A DNA stretch of 21,281 nt from assembly GCA_035581425.1 (NCBI GenBank), contig DATJVP010000161.1, forward strand, positions 1 to 21,281, written 5' to 3'. This document shows positions 1 to 6,699 of this stretch, piece by piece. A model generated the notes under the pieces. The model did no database searches. It was not told the origin of the DNA and worked only from the letters and a program-made list of their open reading frames with translations. Position numbers and translations under genes: made by a program. This DNA comes from DASZHJ01 sp035581425 (lineage in GTDB: Bacteria; Pseudomonadota; Alphaproteobacteria; ATCC43930; CGMCC-115725). Position 1 is the first letter of the stretch; every line of letters starts with the position of its first letter.

Positions 1-955
1 TCAGCGGCGTCGCTCCGGTCGTGACGTGCGCGGTGCCGCCGATGTGGTTCCCTACGCTTGCGAGCTGCACCGCCTGGCCAGCGATTGCGGACCCGCTCAG
101 CGTCGCAACCGTCCCGAAGAGCTCCACCGTCAGGGTCCCGCTCTGCGGCGTCGCCGCCGTGAGCGCCCCCTGCGTCAGGAGGAAGGTGCTCCCGCTGACG
201 CTCCCGCCCGTGGGCGCGATGATCCCCTGCGCCACCAGTACGGCATCGCCCATGGTCGCATTGATGGTGCCGAAGTTCTGGATGCTCGCGGTCGAAGTTC
301 CCGTGAACTTGAGCGAGCCCCCGGACATGAAGGCCGTGTCGGGAACGTCGAGCGTCGAGGCGACAAAGCCCGCGGTGTCGATCCGCGCGCCCTGCCCAAC
401 GACGATGCCGTTCGGGTTGATGAGCAGGACCTGGCCGTTCGAGCTGAGCGTGCCCAGCAGCACAGAGGGATCTGGCCCGGTCACGCGGTTGAGCGTCGCC
501 GCGCCGGCGCTGGGTTGGACGAAACTCATGATCTCGCCCGGCTTCAGCGAGACGCCCGTCCAATTGATTATCGTGCGCTGGCTGTTGGTGGTGATCTGCG
601 TGGTGGCGCCCGCGGTGGAGATCGTAGCGCTTCCCGCCACCACCGTGCCGCCCGTGGGGCCCGCAATCGCCGACGATGCGGACCATGCGAGAGCTGCAGC
701 GCCGACCAGCGCCGACGTCGAGAGAAGCCTGCTCCTGATCGGTCCGCGCTCGAGGGCGTGCCGCGGCGACCGCCCCTCGCTCAGACGCTGCTCGAACCGT
801 AGCAATCGCCGGAGGTAATCGCTCGGGAGTTCTCGGTGAGCGCAGCCAAAGGAATGAACGCGTACCCAGGGCCCCGGGGCGGGGTCGAGGCGCAGCGGCG
901 CGCGGCCTCGCGCTGGAGGTGCGGTCGGGGTTCGGTGTCGGCGTTGCGGTACCAT
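1..955 (-). CDS. Filamentous haemagglutinin-type TPS exoprotein, N-terminal part (partial)
   Basis: The minus strand is open from an ATG at 955 to the left edge, giving the first 318 codons of a larger protein. Residues 77-98 form a signal-peptide-like hydrophobic segment (LLSTSALVGAAALAW, then SSAIA) ending near A98. After it comes a typical two-partner-secretion haemagglutination domain: Thr/Ser/Gly-rich beta-helix sequence with NRVTG at 156-160 and NPNG at 180-183, followed by a GFVAST-type segment. In this family the domain is recognised by an outer-membrane TpsB transporter and the mature protein is an adhesin or similar exoprotein. The ATG is chosen because GAAGGAG lies 3 bases upstream; the resulting Arg/Pro-rich leader of about 75 residues before the hydrophobic core is long, so a later non-ATG start is possible. 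No TpsB gene is visible. The C-terminus and hence the exact role are outside the window. Confidence 0.85.
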   Translation of the reverse strand, partial: MVPQRRHRTPTAPPARGRAPLRLDPAPGPWVRVHSFGCAHRELPSDYLRRLLRFEQRLSEGRSPRHALERGPIRSRLLSTSALVGAAALAWSASSAIAGPTGGTVVAGSATISTAGATTQITTNSQRTIINWTGVSLKPGEIMSFVQPSAGAATLNRVTGPDPSVLLGTLSSNGQVLLINPNGIVVGQGARIDTAGFVASTLDVPDTAFMSGGSLKFTGTSTASIQNFGTINATMGDAVLVAQGIIAPTGGSVSGSTFLLTQGALTAATPQSGTLTVELFGTVATLSGSAIAGQAVQLASVGNHIGGTAHVTTGATPL

Positions 956-958
956 GTG

Positions 959-965
959 CTCCTTC
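959..965 (-). promoter_or_regulatory. Ribosome binding site of the haemagglutinin-like gene
   Basis: GAAGGAG on the minus strand sits 3 bases before the ATG at 955. It is the best Shine-Dalgarno match in front of any in-frame start of this gene and decides the start in favour of 955. The spacing is slightly short. Confidence 0.55.
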
Positions 966-966
966 G

Positions 967-1017
967 GGCTATCGCTCCATAGCCGATATCTCCCAGCCGT
1001 TCGGTTCGGCGGGAGAT
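967..1017 (-). promoter_or_regulatory. Two tandem hairpins in the leader of the haemagglutinin-like gene
   Basis: Two inverted repeats are seen directly. The outer one pairs ATCTCCC (988-994) with GGGAGAT (1011-1017) and, inside it, GCCG (996-999) with CGGC (1007-1010), around a TTCGGTT loop. The second pairs GGCTAT (967-972) with ATAGCC (979-984) around a six-base loop. On the minus strand they lie one after the other and end one base before the GAAGGAG ribosome binding site. Neither is followed by a T-run, so a terminator is unlikely; control of translation or mRNA stability is inference. Confidence 0.4.
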
Positions 1018-1194
1018 CGAGTATCGATGGGCCTCAGCTCTAGGCATCCTAGCGGCTGAATAGATACTAAGTAAAGAGGAATGGTACTCTGAGGGGCTAT
1101 CACTAGCTCCAAGGAGCGCTAATTTCGGATTAATTTTTACCCCTCGAATAGACCCAGGATTATCTCAGTCTTTCGGGTCATATGCACCGCGCAG

Positions 1195-1944
1195 TCAGCG
1201 CGCGGTATAGCCGCCGTCCGCTAGAAGATCGGCTCCGGTCACGAAGGAGGCAGCGTCCGAAGCGAGGAACAGCGCCGCCTCGGCGATTTCCTCGGGCTTG
1301 CCGACGCGGCCGAGCAGATGCAGCGGACCGAGCTCGGTCTCGACGGCGAGTTCGCTGCCGTGCCGCGCGAGAAGCCGCGGCGTCATGGTGGCACCAGGCG
1401 AGAGCGAGTTGACGCGGATCCCTTCGGCCGCGTGATCGATCGCAAGGCCCTTGCTGAAGGCAATGAGTGCGCCCTTCGTCGCGGAATAGGCCGCGCGATG
1501 CAGCGCCGAGACGCTTCCGAGCTGGGAGGCGAGATTGATGATCGACCCGCCGCCGCCGCGGCGCATCAAGGGAATACCGAACTTGCAGAAGAGAAAGGCC
1601 GCGGTCAGATTCACGGCGAGGGTGCGCTCCCACGCCTCGAGGCTGAGCTCCGGTACCGCCAGTACGGGCGTCGCCGTCGCGGCATTGTTGACGAGCACGT
1701 CGAGCCGCCCGAAGGCCCGTCCGACTTCGGCAACCGCGTCTTCGATCGCACGGGGATCGGCGACGTCGCAGACCACAGAAAGGCATGAGCCGAGCTCCGC
1801 AGAGAGCATCCCGAGGCCCTCGCGGTCGATATCGATCGCAGCGATCCGCCCGCCTGCCTCGGCGAAGCGAAGTGCGATAGCGCGGCCGATCCCTCGCGCC
1901 GCGCCGGTGACGAGGCAGACCTTATCGTCGAGCCGATAGTCCAT
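1195..1944 (-). CDS. Short-chain dehydrogenase/reductase (SDR, classical type)
   Basis: A 249-residue classical SDR, an NAD(P)(H)-dependent oxidoreductase of the cytoplasm. The cofactor motif TGAARGIG is at residues 13-20, NNA at 86-88, the structural Asn at about 112, and the catalytic Ser140, Tyr153 and Lys157 (YSATK) are all present; the end LADGGYTAR is typical of the family. D38 after the second beta strand suggests a preference for NAD(H), which is inference. The ATG at 1944 is preferred, with GGGGG about 8 bases upstream; a GTG at 1971 would add nine residues. Family members act on sugars, steroids, acyl groups or dihydrodiols, so the substrate is unknown. It is divergent from an MDR oxidoreductase, and the two may share a control region. 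Confidence 0.9.
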   Translation of the reverse strand: MDYRLDDKVCLVTGAARGIGRAIALRFAEAGGRIAAIDIDREGLGMLSAELGSCLSVVCDVADPRAIEDAVAEVGRAFGRLDVLVNNAATATPVLAVPELSLEAWERTLAVNLTAAFLFCKFGIPLMRRGGGGSIINLASQLGSVSALHRAAYSATKGALIAFSKGLAIDHAAEGIRVNSLSPGATMTPRLLARHGSELAVETELGPLHLLGRVGKPEEIAEAALFLASDAASFVTGADLLADGGYTAR

Positions 1945-2078
1945 CTGCGAACCCCCGAAGCCCTTCTCCACTCTAGCCGGAGACAGGGCCGCTGACAGTC
2001 CCGCCTCGCGTGGAACGGATGCCTTGGCCCCCCTCAGCGGCTATAAGGGATGCCGCAATTTAGAGTCAGGCAGACGCG

Positions 2079-3089
2079 ATGCGAGCCGCCATCATCGAGC
2101 GACCGGGATTGGATCACCTCGTGCTGCGGGAACTGCCGGAGCCGAGGCCGGGTCCGGGCGAAGTGCTGGTGCGGCTCCGCGCGGCCTCGCTCAACTTCCG
2201 AGACACGCTGACGGTGGTCGGAGGATACGGTTCGAAGCAGAAGCAAACCGAGCTGATCCCGCTTTCCGACGGTGCCGGCGAGGTAGCGGCACTGGGGAAC
2301 GGCACCTCGCGCTGGCGTCTCGGCGATCGCGTGATCGGGTGCCTCTTCCCGAATTGGCTCGAGGGCGACATCGATGCCGAGAAGACGAGCCTCGCGCTCG
2401 GCGGCAGCGTCGATGGCTGCGCCGTCGAGTACCGCGTCTTCAAGGAGAGCGCTCTGGTGGCGGCACCCGCCTTCCTCAGCGACATAGAGGCAGCGACCCT
2501 TCCCTGCGCCGCGCTCACGGCCTGGAGCGCCGTCGTCACTCAGGGCGGGATCGGCCCCGGCGATGTCGTGCTCACACAGGGTGCGGGCGGCGTCTCGCTC
2601 TTCGCGCTCCAATTCGCGCACGCCCGCGGCGCCACCGTGATCGCGAGCTCCTCAAGCGCGGACCGGCTCGAGCGGCTCCGCGCGATGGGCGCGAGCCATC
2701 TCCTCAATTATCGCGAGGACCGCGACTGGGGTCGCACAGCGCGCGCCCTCACCGGCGGTCGCGGCGTCGATCTCGTGGTCGAGGTCGGCGGCGCCGGCAC
2801 CCTCGCGCAATCAATCCGCGCCGTCCGTGTGGGCGGCATGCTCGCGCTCATCGGCGTCCTCGCGGGCGCGAAGCCCGATTTCAACCTCGGCCTCGTCGTC
2901 ACCCAGAACATCCGCCTGCAAGGCGTCACCGTCGGGAGCCGGGCCGAGTTCGAGGCGATGCTCGAGACGATCGCGGCAAAGAAGCTGCGCCCGGCGATCG
3001 ACCGGGTCTTCCCGCTGGGCGAGTTGCGCGCAGCGATCGAGTATCTCGCGACCGGGCGGCATTTCGGCAAGATCTGCATCGCGCTGTGA
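2079..3089 (+). CDS. Zinc-less medium-chain alcohol dehydrogenase/quinone-oxidoreductase-like protein (MDR)
   Basis: A 336-residue MDR-superfamily protein. The N-terminal GroES-like fold includes the GPGEVLVRL and LNFRDTL segments (about 25-45) and LSDGAGEV (62-69); the Rossmann fold begins at VVLTQGAGGVS (about 163-173), and LLNYRED near 208-214 is the usual second-strand region. The cysteine cluster of the structural zinc site of classical alcohol dehydrogenases is not seen, placing it with the quinone-oxidoreductase/zinc-independent members that reduce C=C or C=O bonds with NAD(P)H. It is complete and its stop codon overlaps the GTG start of the next gene, implying translation coupling. 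A TATAAG box at 2042-2047 may be its -10 element. The actual substrate is unknown. Confidence 0.88.
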   Translation: MRAAIIERPGLDHLVLRELPEPRPGPGEVLVRLRAASLNFRDTLTVVGGYGSKQKQTELIPLSDGAGEVAALGNGTSRWRLGDRVIGCLFPNWLEGDIDAEKTSLALGGSVDGCAVEYRVFKESALVAAPAFLSDIEAATLPCAALTAWSAVVTQGGIGPGDVVLTQGAGGVSLFALQFAHARGATVIASSSSADRLERLRAMGASHLLNYREDRDWGRTARALTGGRGVDLVVEVGGAGTLAQSIRAVRVGGMLALIGVLAGAKPDFNLGLVVTQNIRLQGVTVGSRAEFEAMLETIAAKKLRPAIDRVFPLGELRAAIEYLATGRHFGKICIAL

Positions 3090-3796
3090 GCGCGGATCGC
3101 GCGGTGCGGGCGAGGCGGAGCCTCGGACGCCGCCTCTGGCGGATTGCGCGAGCGATCGTGCTCCTGATCCTCTTCCTGCCGATCCCCTTCGTTGCCGCCT
3201 ACCGGTTCCTGCCCCCACCGGCAACGCCGCTCATGCTGATGCGATACGCCGCGGGAGAGCCGATCCGGCAACGCTGGGTTTCCCTCGGCGAGATCTCGCC
3301 CTTTCTGCCGCGCGCCGTGGTCGCTTCGGAAGACGCGCTCTTCTGCTCGAATTACGGCTTCGATTTAGGGGAGATCAAGGCAGCGATCGAACGCGCGCGC
3401 GCCGGCCATCGCCTGCGCGGCGCAAGCACGATCTCGCAGCAGACCGCGAAGAACCTCTTGCTCTGGCCGGGGCGCAGCTTCCTGCGCAAGGGCCTCGAAG
3501 CCTACGTCACGGTGCTGCTCGAGCTCGGCTGGCCGAAATCGCGCATCCTCGAGGTCTACCTCAACATCATAGAATGGGGACCCGGCATCTACGGCGCCGA
3601 GGAGGCGGCGCAAGCGCATTTCGGGAAGCCAGCGACCGCTCTGACGCGGCACGAGGCCGCGCTCCTCGCGGCAATACTTCCCAATCCCCGCCAGCTCTCC
3701 GCGGATCGCCCCGGCCCCTATGTCCTTGGACACGCCGCAAGGATCGAGGAGGAAATGGAGCTGGTGCGTATCCCGGGATCCCCGGGGTGCCGGTGA
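3086..3796 (+). CDS. mtgA: Monofunctional biosynthetic peptidoglycan transglycosylase
   Basis: A 236-residue membrane-anchored glycosyltransferase of family GT51. It polymerises lipid II into glycan strands on the outer face of the inner membrane. A basic N-terminus is followed by a membrane helix (about 21-37). The family motifs follow in order: SEDALF with the catalytic Glu82, RGASTISQQTAKNL at 111-124, RKGLEAY near 134-140, and VYLNIIEWGPGIYG with the second Glu163; HEAALLAAILPNP closes the domain. Length fits the MtgA family (about 230-240). The GTG at 3086 is chosen because it overlaps the previous stop as GTGA and gives the short basic leader expected; the same frame is open far upstream, but that part is only a shadow of the MDR gene. 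No transpeptidase domain is attached, so it is not a PBP1. Confidence 0.9.
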   Translation: MSADRAVRARRSLGRRLWRIARAIVLLILFLPIPFVAAYRFLPPPATPLMLMRYAAGEPIRQRWVSLGEISPFLPRAVVASEDALFCSNYGFDLGEIKAAIERARAGHRLRGASTISQQTAKNLLLWPGRSFLRKGLEAYVTVLLELGWPKSRILEVYLNIIEWGPGIYGAEEAAQAHFGKPATALTRHEAALLAAILPNPRQLSADRPGPYVLGHAARIEEEMELVRIPGSPGCR

Positions 3797-3809
3797 TCGG
3801 TCGCGATCA
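3794..3809. repeat. Short perfect hairpin at the mtgA stop codon
   Basis: TGATCG and CGATCA pair around a GTCG loop. The left arm includes the mtgA stop codon. It is not followed directly by a T-run (the nearest is at 3831-3835), so it is at best a weak 3' end structure. Confidence 0.25.
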
Positions 3810-4116
3810 TGGCCGGAGATCAGAAAACAATTTTTGCGGCCAGCGCCGACGATCCGGGTTGCCGATTATCGCCGCATTCACGTGATCTTTTGACGCAGCT
3901 TATTTTCTCTGCGCAGCGATACTCTGTTACTCCGCGCTCGACGAACGAGCCGAACATTCTCGGGGAACCTTCCATGCGTAAACTCCGCACCTTCGGTCGA
4001 TTGCTCGCCCTCGCCCTTCTCGCACTCGTCGCGGTTCCGGCGGCGCTCGGCATCACCGCCGCAGAGGCCGGCCGCAGGACGCAATCTTTCATCCGCTGAG
4101 GCGCGTGGCCCGCTAG
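3797..4116. other. Intergenic stretch after mtgA, mostly without a recognisable gene
   Basis: These 320 bases separate mtgA from the convergent crotonase gene. They are more AT-rich than the neighbours between about 3825 and 3920, contain a TTGACG at about 3894-3899 without a well-spaced -10 element, and hold one small possible secreted ORF at 3974-4099, listed separately. No RNA gene or mobile element is seen. Confidence 0.5.
3974..4099 (+). CDS. Possible 41-residue secreted or membrane peptide
   Basis: From the ATG at 3974 the frame encodes a basic start (MRKLRTFGR), a hydrophobic stretch of Leu/Ala/Val (LLALALLALVAVPAALGI) and a small-residue end (TAAEA) resembling a signal-peptidase I site, leaving only a nine-residue tail. 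GGGGAA lies about 6-8 bases upstream. It could be a genuine small secreted/membrane peptide, a decayed gene, or chance. The upstream ATG at 3809 would extend it to 96 residues but the extra part looks non-coding. No family is recognised. Confidence 0.3.
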   Translation: MRKLRTFGRLLALALLALVAVPAALGITAAEAGRRTQSFIR

Positions 4117-4917
4117 TCAGCTCTGCTTCGGCGGATACCAGCTCGGCGGACGCTTTTCGGCGAAGCTCGTGAGGCCTTCCTGCGCCTCGGGCATATGGCG
4201 TCGCTGCGCACCCTCGCGCGCCATTGCCTCGCCGAAATCGAAGGTGCCGTCGCCGAGGAGGCTCTCCTCGATGAGTTCCTTCGTCCGCGCCGTCGCCTCT
4301 GGCGCGTTCATAAGGAGCGTCTCGACGACGGGCGCCGCGGCCTCGTCGAGCATCCCGGGGGCGCAGACTTCGTGGACGAGTCCGATGCGGTGCGCCTGTG
4401 CGGCGCCGAAGCGCTCGCCCGTGAGCGCATAGCGTCCGAGCGCGCGCGGCCCCAGGCGGCTGGTAATCAGGCCCATGATCGGCGCGGGGGTGATGCCCCA
4501 GCGGACCTCCGTCAGCGAGAAGATTGCATCGCTGCTGGCGATCACGATGTCGCAGGCCGCGACGAGACCGACGCCACCGCCGAAGCAGCCGCCCTGAACG
4601 AGCGCGATCGTCGGCCTCTTGAACCGGCGGAGCGCATCTACCGTTGCAAAAGTAAGGCGCGAGAATGCGAGTCCCAACTCCGCGGATTGCCGGGAAAGCT
4701 CCTTGATGAAGATGAGGTCGGCGCCGGCCTGGAAATGCTTCCCGTTGCCGCGGAGGATCGCGACGCGCACTGCGGAATTCGCCGCAAGCGTGTCGAAAGC
4801 CTGTGCGAGGCCTTCGATGACCGCTGCGTTATAGGCGTTGTTCACGCTGGGGCGGTTGATAGTGACGCTGGCGACGCCGCGCCCGTCGATGTCGCTGAGA
4901 ACCACCTTCTCGGTCAT
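4117..4917 (-). CDS. Enoyl-CoA hydratase/isomerase family protein (crotonase)
   Basis: A 266-residue crotonase-fold protein that should act on an acyl-CoA thioester in the cytoplasm. The oxyanion-hole segment HFQAGADLIFI (61-71) and the second segment GGCFGGGVGLVAACD (109-123) are present. The residue at the position of the first catalytic Glu of classical hydratases (rat Glu144) is Gly117, while the second Glu is kept as Glu137 (LTEVRWG). This pattern is known in methylglutaconyl-CoA and carboxygeranoyl-CoA hydratase-like members. ATG at 4917 is chosen; an in-frame TTG at 4932 adds five residues. It is convergent with mtgA and alone on its strand. Function could be hydratase of branched unsaturated acyl-CoA; the assignment beyond the family is inference. 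Confidence 0.88.
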   Translation of the reverse strand: MTEKVVLSDIDGRGVASVTINRPSVNNAYNAAVIEGLAQAFDTLAANSAVRVAILRGNGKHFQAGADLIFIKELSRQSAELGLAFSRLTFATVDALRRFKRPTIALVQGGCFGGGVGLVAACDIVIASSDAIFSLTEVRWGITPAPIMGLITSRLGPRALGRYALTGERFGAAQAHRIGLVHEVCAPGMLDEAAAPVVETLLMNAPEATARTKELIEESLLGDGTFDFGEAMAREGAQRRHMPEAQEGLTSFAEKRPPSWYPPKQS

Positions 4918-5265
4918 GGGACTATTGAGCAAGCATCGGGCGCGGCGTCAATCCCTCTCGCCCGCCAGCGCGCGGTCTCAATGCCGTCCCTTTGCGTTGG
5001 CGGGCCGATCGAAGCCTCAGACGGGCTACAGGCTATCGCCACCCTAAAGAGGTGGCGCGACGGATCGAGAGGTGCGGCGGTGTGGCATCGATGCGCGCTC
5101 GTTGCGGTGCTGCTGACCCGCACGGCTTACGCGCACGGCAAGGCGAATGGGCCGGATGCGGACACGTTTCCGAATTAGCGGGGCGTCGATCCCTCCTTCA
5201 GAAAAGCATTTCCCTGCACCGACTCTCGCCCCTACCCTCTCCCAGTCGGGCAAAGGGAGACCGCG
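4918..5265. other. Divergent intergenic region between the crotonase and the M20 gene
   Basis: This 348-base region must contain the promoters of both divergent genes, though no clear -35/-10 pair could be picked. It holds a 7-bp hairpin, CGCCACC (5037-5043) with GGTGGCG (5051-5057), and at its right end a degenerate copy of the CCCTCTCCC/GGGAGA palindrome that also provides the ribosome binding site of the next gene. A 30-odd-codon frame ending at 5178 looks faintly signal-peptide-like but has no further support. Confidence 0.45.
5232..5260 (+). repeat. Degenerate intergenic palindrome (CCCTCTCCC...GGGAGA) serving as ribosome binding site
   Basis: TCTCCC (5238-5243) pairs with GGGAGA (5255-5260). 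The right arm supplies GGGAG about 6-7 bases ahead of the ATG at 5266. The same motif family occurs at 11928-11964 and 12013-12045, so this is a dispersed repeat in the genome. Confidence 0.55.
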
Positions 5266-6651
5266 ATGAGTCGTGAAGGCGCGATCGAGAGTGCCAGCCG
5301 TTACTTCGACGAGGGCAAATTCCGCGACGATCTCGCGCGCCGCGTGGCCTTCAAGACCGAAAGCCAAATCCCGGAGAGCTGGCCGAACCTCGCCGCATAT
5401 CTCGAGGGTGAGATCGGACCGGCCTTCGAGCGCATGGGTTACGGGGTGCGGATCGTGCCCAACCCCACAATGGGCGGCCCCTTCCTGATAGCGACGCGCA
5501 TCGAGGACCCGAGCCTCCCGACCGTGCTCGGATACGGCCACGCAGACGTGGTTCGTGGGCTCGAGCCGCAGTGGCGCCGGGGGCTCGATCCCTGGGTGCT
5601 CACCGTCGAAGGCGAACGCTGGTATGGGCGCGGCACGGCGGACAACAAGGCGCAGCATCTCATCAACATGCTCGCCCTCGAGGAGGTGATCACCGAACGC
5701 GGCCGGCTCGGCTTCAACTCGAAGTTCCTGATCGAGACCGGCGAGGAGATCGGCTCGCCGGGGCTGCGCGAGATTTGTGCCCAAGAAAAGGAAGCGCTCG
5801 CGGCGGACCTGCTCATCGGCTCCGACGGGCCGCGGCTCACGCCGAGCCGACCCACGGTCTATATGGGAACGCGGGGCGCGATGAATTTCGACCTCGTCGT
5901 CGACCTCCGCGAGGGCGGGCATCACTCCGGCAACTGGGGCGGACTCCTCGCAAATCCCGGCGCGATCCTTGCCAACGCGATCGCCTCGATCATCGACGAG
6001 AATGGCCGCGTCAAGGTGCGGGACATCGTGCCGCGCTCGATCCCCAACTCCGTCCGCGCGGCGCTCGCGGATTGCGAGATCGAGCCAAGCGCCGACGGAC
6101 CGCAGATCGACGCGTGGTGGGGCGAGCCGGGCCTTACGGCCGCGGAGAAGGTCTATGCCTGGAATACGTTCGAGGTCCTGGCCTTCCGCACTGGCAATCC
6201 CGAGAACCCCGTGAACGCGATCCCGCCGAAAGCGGTGGCGGCCTGCCAGATCCGCTACACCGTCGACGTCCATCCCGACACGTTCCTACCAGCGCTGCGA
6301 CGGCATCTCGACGCGCACGGCTTCCAGAACGTCGCGATCAAGGCCTGGGACAAGGGCTATTTCGTGGCGACGCGCCTCGACCCCGACCACCCTGCCGCGC
6401 GCTGGGCCGCAGCCTCGATCGAGCGCACCACCGGACGCAAGCCCGCGATGCTCCCAAATCTCGGCGGCTCGCTTCCCAACGACTGCTTCGCCGCCATTCT
6501 GGGATTGCCGACGATCTGGGTCCCGCACTCCTACGCCGGTTGCTCCCAGCACGCACCCAATGAACATGTCCTGCCGGCGATCTTGCGGGAGGGGTTGCGG
6601 ATGATGGTCGGGATCTATTGGGACATGGGTGAGAGGCCACCGCTGATGTGA
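5266..6651 (+). CDS. M20 family metallopeptidase/amidohydrolase
   Basis: A 461-residue member of the M20 family (ArgE/DapE/carboxypeptidase G2 type), dinuclear zinc enzymes that cut amide bonds in small peptides or N-acyl amino acids. The metal ligands are in place: H92 in GYGHADV, bridging D126 in RGTADNKAQ, the Glu pair E160-E161 in ETGEEIGSPG, D187 in SDGP and H429 in CSQHAPNEH. The dimerisation lid domain lies between about 205 and 340. No signal peptide is seen, so it is cytoplasmic. GGGAG in the palindromic repeat just upstream sets the start at 5266. It lies 48 bases before an aminotransferase, so both are probably one operon: an amide-releasing step followed by removal of the freed amine would be a sensible pair (inference). 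Confidence 0.9.
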   Translation: MSREGAIESASRYFDEGKFRDDLARRVAFKTESQIPESWPNLAAYLEGEIGPAFERMGYGVRIVPNPTMGGPFLIATRIEDPSLPTVLGYGHADVVRGLEPQWRRGLDPWVLTVEGERWYGRGTADNKAQHLINMLALEEVITERGRLGFNSKFLIETGEEIGSPGLREICAQEKEALAADLLIGSDGPRLTPSRPTVYMGTRGAMNFDLVVDLREGGHHSGNWGGLLANPGAILANAIASIIDENGRVKVRDIVPRSIPNSVRAALADCEIEPSADGPQIDAWWGEPGLTAAEKVYAWNTFEVLAFRTGNPENPVNAIPPKAVAACQIRYTVDVHPDTFLPALRRHLDAHGFQNVAIKAWDKGYFVATRLDPDHPAARWAAASIERTTGRKPAMLPNLGGSLPNDCFAAILGLPTIWVPHSYAGCSQHAPNEHVLPAILREGLRMMVGIYWDMGERPPLM

Positions 6652-6671
6652 CAAAGAAGAAGGTGCCTAAG

Positions 6672-6689
6672 CGCAGAGGTCGCAGAGGA
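6672..6689 (+). repeat. Two tandem 9-base units containing the aminotransferase ribosome binding site
   Basis: CGCAGAGGT (6672-6680) is followed directly by CGCAGAGGA (6681-6689). The second unit runs into GAGGAG (6685-6690), nine bases before the ATG at 6700, so the repeat provides the ribosome binding site. Confidence 0.5.
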
Positions 6690-6699
6690 GACGCTAACG

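Larger units (their letters stand above)
956..1194. other. Intergenic region between the SDR gene and the haemagglutinin-like gene
   Basis: This 239-base stretch is clearly more AT-rich in 1060-1160 than the surrounding genes, as expected for a promoter region of the downstream minus-strand gene. It also contains GCTCC-AA-GGAGC at about 1108-1119. No convincing -35/-10 pair was identified and no gene is seen; the short minus-strand ORF overlapping it lies out of frame with the haemagglutinin-like gene. Confidence 0.35.

Noticed and set aside
21..818. Long plus-strand ORFs across the left edge (258 and 265 codons)
   Set aside because: They are antisense shadows of the haemagglutinin-like gene, whose minus-strand frame has clear family motifs; high GC content keeps other frames open.
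781..1047. 88-codon minus-strand ORF
   Set aside because: It overlaps the leader and N-terminus of the haemagglutinin-like gene in another frame and has no domain or good ribosome binding site.
2024..3085. Upstream extension of the mtgA frame to about 590 codons
   Set aside because: The extension is an Arg-rich shadow of the MDR gene; the transglycosylase starts at the GTG at 3086.
3811..3841. GGCCG/CGGCC pair with a T-run, as a terminator for mtgA
   Set aside because: The loop is about 21 bases and the T-run is inside the loop and not after the stem.
5082..5178. Short signal-peptide-like frame ending TFPN
   Set aside because: Only about 32 codons, weak start signals and no homology that I recognise; treated as intergenic.
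4992..5276. 94-codon plus-strand ORF overlapping the M20 start
   Set aside because: Arg-rich, no domain, and overlaps the well-supported M20 start in another frame.
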